DNA from: Hyalella azteca
Lineage: Eukaryota; Arthropoda; Malacostraca; Amphipoda; Hyalellidae
NCBI RefSeq assembly: GCF_000764305.2
Contig: NW_025940677.1
Location: 62,001 to 126,000 of the forward strand
DNA: 64,000 bases
Reading direction: 5' to 3'
The position numbers were made by a program, and so were the translations under genes. Of the stretch, positions 55,101-64,000 are shown piece by piece (positions within the stretch are counted from its first letter, which is position 1; the number at the start of each line of letters is the position of its first letter). Under the pieces are notes generated by a model, which saw only the letters and a program-made list of their open reading frames with translations, made no database searches and was not told the origin of the DNA.

Positions 55101-57400
55101 AGCACATGAATCCAATCATGCCAGTAGTCATCACACAGCTGCAGCTGTTGGCAGCAGAGGCATAGAAATATATGGTCATTATTATGCTACCAGCATTGAC
55201 ACATAGCACCATTGCTAGGAGATTTTGCGTCTTTGCATAGCTGTAGCTGCTGGCAGCAGAGGCACCAAACTATGCCTGATTATTGACATGCTGTGAGCAT
55301 TGACATGTGGTAGTATTGTGAGAAAGTATTGCATCATTGCATAGCTGCAGCTGATGACAGCGGAGGCATTGAACTATATATGGTTATCAAAATGCTACAC
55401 ACATCGACACCTGACACCTGAAGACATTGTGAGAAGATATTTTGTCAACACAGAGCTGCAGCTGCTGGCAGCAGAGGCATCAAACTATTTACAGTTATTA
55501 ATATGCTATGTACATTGCTGCATGGCAGTGTTGTTGTTACCACACACCAATGTGTAAACTTTTATTAAATTACAGTGCAGGGGCACTTTTTTTTCTCAAC
55601 ATTACCACACACCATGAAGATTGAAAAATTGAAAACATAAATTTCTGCACACCTAGCACATCTTCCTGACTGTGGGGTAAGTGCAGTATCTGCTGAATGG
55701 CAACTTGTGCATAAGAAATACTTTGGAAATGATCTATTTCTATAAGAAATAGCGTGGAAACGATCTATTCCCCAAGCTTTGACCAGCTTCTATGACCTAT
55801 GACATTATAATTAAATTTACAATCATGAAAAATAAATCCAAACCATGAATTTGGTGCTTAATCTTTGAGTTCATCTTCTAAGCCATGGAAGATACTGTAA
55901 CATTCTAACTGAGTCAGTTTTTGCATCAAATCTTTAATTTTTGTCTAAATATAACAGAGAAAACATTTGAATCACTACAAACTATTGAGTATATCTCAAT
56001 TTTTTCTTCTTTGTTAATGATGCATTGCAGTTTCTTTTAACAAGCTGTTAGGAATGCCTGCAACTTGATCAAGCATGGAATATATATATATTTTTTCTGA
56101 TAAGTGACTAGAGCTTTCTTGCCATTTTTGGAGACACAAAAGTTTCCTCTTAGATAAGTCATCTTCAAATTTGTAACAAATGTGCATAATACAGGCACAA
56201 TATTCAAAATTTATTGAAAATATATCTCTTTGGACATTTGTAGTCACAAAATTTCAGTAATATGTTGGAATTTTCTCATCTAACATCTTGAACAAGATGC
56301 AAACAAACCAGATCATAAAGAAAGCAAAACCAAGAGCATAGTATGAGCACACTTGTAAGTTGTATGGTACTGTACTTCAAAAGTTCAAATATTTTCTATA
56401 TAGGTATTTGCAGGCTGCACAATTACTAATCAAACCAAGATCCCAAATCAGATAGCTAAGAAGCCATGAGATTTTTACTGCACTAAAATTATATACCTAG
56501 GTGATTCTGGAGCCACCCAATTTTAGGAAAAATTTGAAGCTTTCCAATCTTGGTAGTGGAAACTGATTCTGAATTAGAAAAGTTGTTGTTGTTGCCAGCT
56601 TGAAGGTGAGGAAATAGCTGCACAATGACCACTAGTTACACTTACACTTGGCAGGGTTTACTCAGGAAGTTTCAGTTTTCTGTTTCGATGACTCTTGGAG
56701 ATTTAACCAGGTAGGATTATGGTATTCCATTCTATTGCCAATTCTGAAGCAATGTTTCTTAATACTAAATTAAGTAAAATGAAAATAGTAAAATATATAA
56801 AATGAAACAAAAAGGAATCAACACAAAGTAAGAAATTGAATGAAATAAAAAATTCCCAGCCCAGTTAGTTGCAATATCCATGCCCTGAACTGAGCCTCAC
56901 ATGAGGATGAACAAGTTACTGAAGGTCCAGCCTGGGGGGGGCTGGAGCTTCTCAAGATCAAGTTAGTAAAACAAATCGTGACTGTTAAGGAGCTGCTATG
57001 CGGTGTACAGAAAATAATACATAACTCCTGTGGGCTTTACCTGAAGGAGCAAAATTTTAAAGCTGATTTACAGGCAAGCAGTAACTGTCCTTACAATGGA
57101 GGTCTTGGCACATGAAATTGATAACTGATACTAATCCTAACAATATACTGGTCCTAATTTTTATCATAATGGTCCTAACAAGCTTCATAGATTGGTACTG
57201 CTTGTCTCAACTTAAGCACTTATAATAGTGCTGGGATGAAGAGAATATTCTGACAGTGTTAGTTTCCCACACGTTTTAGTGTGGTTAGTTTTACTACTGA
57301 TATCTATATATAAAGGATTATAATATTAGGAATCATAATTCATATGGCATGCAAGACACCCAGGGCAATCAAGAATGCGCCAAGTGCTGCCAACTGCATC
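52178..57400. other. AT-rich stretch, probably L54 intron or intergenic
   Basis: No exon recognised. It contains an interspersed repeat tail at about 53145-53240 (gatggagctggactcc) and four copies of a roughly 110-bp unit (catagctgcagctgctggca then gcagaggca) at about 55130-55560. Other open frames lack support. Confidence 0.5.
55130..55560. repeat. About 110-bp tandem repeat, four diverged copies
   Basis: Units begin near agctgcagctg(c/t)tggcag, continue with gaggcat..aactatat..ggttatt and end near gcattgacacatggca..attgtgagaag. Diverged, so older than most other arrays here. Confidence 0.7.
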
Positions 57401-57470
57401 CATTATTATATTCTGGATCAAGCAGGGGTAGGGGCCACCTCCAAGTATATTTTTAAGGGTTACAGGAATA

Positions 57471-58632
57471 TTAAGACGGGTTAGCAGGTTGGTTAAATTT
57501 GCTCAAGCATGCTGGTGCAGAGGACACTGTAGCAGTAAGTGTTGGATGGTCTCCAGGGAACCACAAGAGCACAAGCTCAAAACAGGCCAAATGCACTCTC
57601 ACACCAGCATGTCCAGTATGAAGCCTAGTAAGAGCTGTTTCAATGGCTTGGTTGCTATGAGAGGCCCATGGCCATTCACCTACTCTGTCTCTAATCAAAG
57701 TTATGAAGTGACCCTTCCTTGATGTGTTTACCTCCACTATCCATGACTGGTTCCAACTGGCCTGAATTCCATCATGCACCAATCTTGCCATTTCTTACCT
57801 TGAGCTGGGGGTGAGAGTACGGTAACCAAGCTGGTGAGCATCCCTGGCTGCCCAATCAGCACTCAGCAGCCTCATTGCCTGAAATTTACCGGTGCTGCTG
57901 GTGACCAGGAACATACTGGATTTGCACCTCATGGGAGGGCATTAGTGACATAATTTTATTTTGTATATCAAATATTAAATTAAGGTAGGAGTCAGGTTGC
58001 CTATTTCTAATCAAGCAAATTGATGATTGTGAATTGGTGAAAATGGCAATATTCTCAGAGTGGAGGAGGTTGATTTGTGACAACATAATGCTTCCCTTAT
58101 TGCAAACAATTTTGACAATTGCTTGAATTTCAGGGCAAAGTTTCCAACTTAGTAGTACCCCTTTGGAGGGCATGGCAAACGCAGCAGAAGTAGAGTGGTT
58201 TGGGGTGCTTATGTGGGAACCATCTGTGAAAATAGCTGTGTGACTAGAATATTTAAAGTTAACTAGTTCTGAGAAAATTTGAACAGCAGCTTCAGAAGAT
58301 GTATCCGATACTGTTGAGGGAGAAACCTCTTCTGTGAAGATATCATCAGAATTGAACCATGGGGGGAAAGGGGAGATTAAAGGAGAGGTAAGCATAGTAG
58401 GGACCCAGATTTGTAGTGAAGTTAAGATTGCCCTTGTATGGGTAACAAAACTGGGCAAAAAGTTGGTTCTCTGTGGCAGGATATGTGGCACATTTGGGTT
58501 GAACAGCTCAGACACAATAGGACCTTGGGGGAGCTGTATCAGGCGGAGATAATATTTACACATCAATTCTCTGCGGTGAAAGGTTGGAGGAGGCATCAGG
58601 CCTTTACAATGGCCATCTGCCAGTCTTCGCAT
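57471..58632 (-). pseudogene. LINE ORF2 C-terminal part with RNase H domain (decayed)
   Basis: Minus strand. Residues from HRRELMCKYYLRL onward match the region after the reverse transcriptase in Jockey/I-type elements. An RNase H-like domain follows (IFTDGSH ... AAFAMPS ... ENIAIFTNSQSSICLI ... IQYVPGHQ). The frame breaks near 57886, where GNEAAE is followed by a stop; a shifted frame continues as AARDAHQLGYRTLTP, then LTRLHTGHAGVRVHLACFEL to about 57471. The reverse transcriptase is absent. Confidence 0.8.
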
Positions 58633-59013
58633 ATTTGTAGTTAGTAGAAGAGAAAAGAGAGGCCAGGTTACAGTGCAATGACATTAAAGCTGAGACCAGA
58701 GTGTTTTTTTTTTTTAATTTGATTTGAAGGCTTCGGGTTATTGTGTATGCAGGTAGCACACCTCCCAGCCTGAGCACAACTGGGGGTTTTGGACACTTCA
58801 CTTCACTTCTAGATCTCTTTACTTCCTAGCACTTCCAGTTCCAGCAGCCAGTGTGGCAGGAAATTGTGAAAAGAAAAAGTACAATTAGGCTTTGTAGAAC
58901 ATTCACAGCCTGGTCACCATATTGCAGCTAAGCAAATATTGACCAAGAAGATGGATGGCAGCAGTGCATCTCCTCATTGGGGCATCACCACCTCCAAGAG
59001 CTGAGGAAAGCTC

Positions 59014-59436
59014 TCAGGGAAGAGACATGGCCTCCAGTATTGAGCGGAATTCACTTCGTTGGCTGATGAATAGCGTGCAGTGCAGGTGCAGGATGAGGTG
59101 TCTGATTGTGCCCTCTACATTACACACTGGACAATTACTGGAGTCGGCTAAGTTGAATCTGGCCTGATGAGTGTTAACACCAGCATGCCCCAGGCAAAGA
59201 CGTGACACAGAGCATTCAACTGAATGTGGTAGCAATTCATAGTCCACATAGGATATCTCAGGTCCCAAGCTTCTTTGGAAGGTCCCCTTTCCTGTTTCTT
59301 GCACATTGACTGACCATTGGCATGCCCACTCTTGAACATTGAGTGACTTCAAGGTGCAGATCCACTCCTCGAAGCACAGTTGAGATCTTGCTGTGCGGTT
59401 GTTAGAATGTGCAAGGTTTGCTACCCTATCTGCCAC
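59014..59436 (-). pseudogene. Second LINE ORF2 C-terminal fragment with zinc-finger motif
   Basis: An open frame containing ADRVANLAH, CLGHAGVNTHQARFNLAD and the C-terminal finger CPVCNVEGTIRHLILHLHC, as at the end of Jockey/I-type ORF2. It covers the same part as the end of the 57471-58632 fragment, so it comes from another copy or a rearranged one. Confidence 0.75.
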
Positions 59437-59857
59437 GGTGCCACCTCATTACCATGGATACCGCTGTCACTGTGACCTCTGATCCGGCAAATAACCACTT
59501 TGTGTAGTCCCTTGAAATGCAGCCTGAGCATAGGAATAACCAGTGTCATGCAGCTTTTCAACTGCAATGGCTTTCACAATGAAAGGGCACTCTATAGTCT
59601 AAAGAATTTGCAGCATGGATTCCCTGCAGTTGGCACAGTGCCTCTCAAGTTCTCAGCTGATGTACAAAGTGTGTGGCACTGTGGCGTGTGCTCATGAGTC
59701 ATGACTGAGGTCCAGCACCATAGTGACAAAGCAGAGAGTTTTTTGGAATCTCCCTAAAGTTTAGTTTCGAGTCCTATAAGTAGACCAGTAAAGTATCATG
59801 GATACCAGCGGCAGTATGATAAGTATGATAATTATCATTATGATAAGTATGATAATT

Positions 59858-60030
59858 AAGAAATTGGTTTAAATCTTGAGTAAATGAGGAAATTAAAAAT
59901 GAACTGATTCTAAAAAATCTCTGGTTTGTCACTATGATTATCATACTTAAGAAATTGGTTTAAATCTTGAGTAAATGAGGAAATTAAAAATGAACTGATT
60001 CTAAAAAAAGCTCTGGTTTGCCACTATGTC
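59858..60030. repeat. 91-bp direct duplication in LINE sequence
   Basis: aagaaattggtttaaatctt then gagtaaatgaggaaatt at 59858 is repeated at 59949 with nearly the same sequence through ctctggtttg. A short (atgataagt)n run precedes it. Confidence 0.8.
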
Positions 60031-60039
60031 CAGCACACA

Positions 60040-61373
60040 GGAGACACCTTCTAGGCTTCTAGATTTACAACCCTCTGCTAAGTGCCCCAATCTTTGGCAT
60101 TTGTAACATCTCAATGGAGGAGCCACAAATGGTCTTACTGGGTAGGATAGATATCCAATTCTGTCATCATGTCATGGCTATGCTATGTCTGTTCCTCAAA
60201 AGTAACCTTCAAAGTAGCTGATGGCTCTTGTACTCCATATCAAAATTTGGTAAAGCTGGCATTAGCCTGGCAATGACAGTGTCTCCAGCATTAGTAAATA
60301 GTAACCTCTAATATGTCTTCTATTATCCTGTGCATTTTCCTCTACTGCCAGTGCCAGGAAGACTCTCACTTGAACCACCCGAGTTTTGATTCCTATGCTT
60401 TCTAGCAGAAATGGCAGGGGTAGCCTCAATGATGCTGTCACTGTCAGCATGTCAGTCAGGGTCACTCAGAGACTCAGGGTCTGACCGTCTGAGTTCTCAA
60501 CAACAAAGGCTCCAGAAGCTACCACCCCTCTTAATCATCACAACCGGGTGGACCGACTCACCAGTCTCCACCACTCCAGACTCCAGAGTCCAGAAGAGCT
60601 GAGAAGACACTTCACCTGGAGCTGGAAGCCCAAAACCTGTCAGAGAAGTAGTAGTTAGTATGATGGTTTGCTTGCACTTCAGCTATCAAGCTTTTTAGCA
60701 CCGGAGGTCAAAATATAACATCGCCAGCAAGGCGGAAGGTCTCGGTTATTCAAAATCTCAAATTAATCATCACCCACAGCTGCCACAAGGGGCGGAAGGT
60801 CTCAATTGTCCAGCCCAGGCCCGCTGAAGCTAGCTCGAAAGAAGCAGCGTTAGCATCTCAAAGTCGTGTGTGTGTGCTTTGTTGAAGGTGAAGAGATGAC
60901 CTCACGCAGGCCGACTGTCACACCTGGACATGGCATTAATTGCTGGCTTTCCAAATTTTCCAATTGCAGCCACAGTCAAATTTTCCTGCTTGTAGGAGGT
61001 GGCTGTTATTTCAGGATTTCCCTGGTGTTATTTCCAGATAGATGGCAGTTGCTTGGGCAGCTGCTATAATTTTTCATTGTTTCCAAAGATCTTTTAACTG
61101 TCTTGATTCATAGCTGGCATAGTTCCTCTTCTTGGTATTCCCAGATAACTGGTGATTCATCTTCTAGGTATTTTCAGATAACTGATCAGAAGCTTTTCTC
61201 TTCTGTCTTTCACTAGTTGGTTCCACAGCCACTTCAGCATCATTCCAGACTTCCTCACCAGCAACAAAGTGTTTCAGTTGGGAGTCCGTTAGATTTTCAA
61301 TTTCTGCTTGGGAGCTTTCAGGAGGGCCAGGGCCTTGAAAGCTATCTTTATTAGGTTTGGTCATTTCTTTCAC
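60040..61373 (-). pseudogene. LINE ORF1 (gag-like) remnant with CCHC zinc knuckle
   Basis: Minus strand. It starts about 61373 (MKEMTKPNKDSFQGPGPPES) with a polar N-terminus (SERQKRKASDQLSE). Near its end, at 60066-60112, is a perfect CCHC knuckle, CYKCQRLGHLAEGC, typical of non-LTR ORF1 proteins. In between, the frame is broken. With the RNase H pieces below, it defines a minus-strand LINE or LINE cluster that has lost its reverse transcriptase. Confidence 0.7.
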
Positions 61374-61399
61374 TTTACAGTGTAAAGACTATTCGTGAT

Positions 61400-64000
61400 T
61401 TTAGTGATTAGTTTCACAGTTAGGTGTACACCACACGTCTTTACAGCACAAGTGACCAATCGAAAACTCATCTCAAAGTCGAAGAGACGAAGTGACAAGG
61501 AGGGACAGGTGAAAAGAAACAGAAACTAAGACACTCGAAGAAAAGGTTGCTTACACGGGACGTCGGCCGCCCGCACGAGAGAGACAGAGAAGGGAAATGT
61601 AAGGAATCCTACCTTTAATGTAAGAAATCCTACCTACATAATAACTTGATGTAATGAATCCTACGGTCCTACCTACACAATAACTTAACCCCACAACTTA
61701 GACCTGCAGTCAGACACCGCGAGCTCAGCAGACAGACAGTCATGTTTATAGAGAAATAAACTTGACAAATTATTATTTTAAGTAAGTGCAAAAGCTAATA
61801 CTTCAAAAATAAATTCACCGGTTTTTAGAGAGCTCAAATGACAGACGTGTTATCGCCGTTAACGCAACTGACTTTCTCGACCAGACTCACCAGAGGGGTG
61901 TGAAGATTCGTGTTAAGACTGTAGGATGAAAAAAAGGGCAAGAAAAATTCAAGAGGAAATTTATCTGATTTATTATTGCTATATACTACGTATTGCACTG
62001 TAGAGTTTAAATTCAGAATTAGATATGTTCATATTATTAGATGATATTATATATGGGGCCTCTAAGGACATAAAATATTGTTTTTCTTCTATTAAATTAT
62101 TATGATAAAGTTATTCTTATTTTATTATTGCTTTCTTTCCCTAGCCTACACCCCTCCGGCCTTCATTCTCGACAACCTCCCACTCACTCTCCATTTGTCC
62201 TTTCCATTCCTTGCTTCCATACTCTAAATGCTCATCATATATGCACCCATACATTGGTAACTATTTCATCTTATATTTTAGCAGGCTGTACTTTATCCCC
62301 ACTCCCTCTTTCCATTCTCTTAACTTACTACTTGCGTTTTAATCGCCTTAAAAATGGATGCATTCATTTCTGGACCTTATGTAACCGTGCACGAATGCTG
62401 CGACACCGGTTCAGGACAACTGATAACTAAAAGATTCGTGAAGGCTAACTATTGAAGAATTATTCGGACGATGTGTCGAGAACTTCGAGGGTGTGATCTA
62501 AAATAAATTTTTCCTGCAACCTGAAAAGGTTTATATTTATCGTTAGCCTTCATTGACTCTGTTCGTATTCGATTATTAGTGAGTGGAAATAATTGTTAGT
62601 CTGAAAACGAAATATGAGTTCCAGTAATAGCAAAAATTTGCGGCACAATATTTGAGGCCTGACTCTGAAATGTCGTTCTTCCCTTCAGAGTCACCACGCC
62701 CCATATCCAAATCCATATCCATATTAATTTATAATAAAAAATTGGGATTTATGCCAAATTTGAATCTCTTTCATTCTTTTTCGTTCATATACATTTCTAC
62801 ACACAATGCATAGTAAAAAAAAAACAATTATGATGGATTTGAGTTCTAATACACAAAGTCTCCCGCTAGCAATGAATAACAATATTTTCGAAACCTAATC
62901 GCTAAATGGGCTAAGATGCATGGTGATTATATAATAGTTCTAGTGAGATGGCCTGATCGTTGTACGTTTGAACAGTGATAGCTATTTGTTAGTTAAGAAT
63001 GTCTGTGAATTTACCGCATGTGTGAAAAGACTTCGAAGTAAAACACCCGTATAAGAGGAGCCTGTAGTGTAAACCTTGCCAAAGGAGGTTTCTTTTATCC
63101 CATTATAACATAGTTGAATGGACATGTTATGTATAGAATTTCGATTTTGGTAAAATCTTTTTGGTTTAAATGATTTCGAACGACCAATCTATAAATGATC
63201 GATGGTTTGACATTTTTTCTGAAGACCCATGCTGTACGGTTTACTGATCTTTATTAAAATAATAAGTGATCAAAGAAGAATAAAAAAAATATTGTGTAAT
63301 TCAAACTAGCGAATTGCATTACACAAAAACTACTTGTTCTGTTAGTTATAAATGTTAAAATAATTTACTTCCATAACCTCAAATTTCTTTCTCGTTTAAT
63401 TTCTAAATGTTGTCGACCAAAACAATGGACCTGGGCTGATGTGGTCGAAAATGTATGCTCCGAATTGGGAGATGGTATACTTCCTCTTAAATTATTCGGG
63501 AGTAAGTTTTCCTCAGTTATCCCAACAATAATGTTTGTCTTCACTTTACATGCATCGATGTTCAAATATTCCATAATTAGAAATGTTCGATATAATTAAT
63601 GATAAGTATGTAATAGCGCGTAAGTGTGAATGGGAACCATAGCAAGTATTCAACAGATCATATATATGGTTCGCGCCCTAACAAAATTCAAGGTATGCTT
63701 CAGCTTCCACCCCTGAGTCGCTATACTCGCGTTAGAGTTATTCTGGGTCAGTTGGCCAACTGATCGCAATCAGCGACTAGTCAGAATTCCTCCTTGTCGA
63801 CTTTATAGTCGCCTGAGAGTAAGGCAAGAGTTGGCAGAATCCCCTCAGCCCCTCACCAGGCTCTGGTAGCTGCCTGATTCGGGGACCGGAATGTAGACCA
63901 AAAAGCGGACATAGAGAAGCTGATTTACGTTCGGTCCGAGTCCTAGGCGGTTCCTAATTCAGGCTCGCCACCAGCTAAAAATTTTGATAGTATCGTTAAC
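61400..64000. other. No supported gene
   Basis: 61590-61690 has a short repeat (aatcctacctacataataac-like). An acceptor-like tttccctag precedes an open frame from about 62146, but no family is recognised. A minus-strand frame at 63365-63574 is also unrecognised. 63700-64000 is less AT-rich, but no exon could be supported. Confidence 0.4.

Overview
This is an arthropod nuclear genome window. I infer a crustacean, perhaps a malacostracan such as an amphipod, from the GT-AG spliced animal genes, a tandem family of secreted Gly/Tyr-rich proteins with cuticle-gene architecture, and very dense minisatellites; the species is not proven. The assembly carries short-read mate-pair debris: one N, followed by a Nextera junction remnant, at 8649-8669.

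Layout. (1) 1743-9605 (+): the last nine recognisable exons of a voltage-gated calcium channel alpha2/delta subunit, each intron largely filled by its own tandem repeat, followed by a CTAG-rich 3' region. (2) 11751-12798 (+): a possible two-exon gene for a small basic secreted protein. (3) 15773-17152, 20118-21300 and 28685-30333 (+): three paralogous two-exon genes for secreted Gly/Tyr-rich proteins, each with a TATA box, a six-codon first exon and a poly(A) signal. (4) 31022-37166 (-), possibly starting at 39765: a divergent alpha-tubulin ending in Glu-Glu-Phe, with a suspicious lesion at the exon 6/7 junction. A broken piece of the same tubulin 3' exon lies behind the first Gly/Tyr gene, so tubulin and the family were duplicated together. 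(5) 40020-41044: a piggyBac-type element with TTAA ends, lying between tubulin and SCOC. (6) 41612-46256 (+): SCOC (short coiled-coil protein). (7) 49507-52177 (-): C-terminal exons of mitochondrial ribosomal protein L54, tail to tail with SCOC. (8) 57471-61373 (-): decayed LINE pieces (gag zinc knuckle, RNase H, C-terminal finger). MITE-like elements, tRNA-derived SINE-like pieces and about two dozen tandem arrays fill the rest.

The most unusual theme is that tandem repeats are tied to splice sites. In four unrelated genes the duplicated unit contains the last bases of an exon plus its 5' splice donor (alpha2/delta exons G and H, tubulin E2 and E8, L54, and exon 1 of the third Gly/Tyr gene). 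In others the array starts exactly at the donor (alpha2/delta exons C and D). In L54 the acceptor side is also repeated. This makes rows of decoy splice sites and looks like a general intron-remodelling process in this genome.
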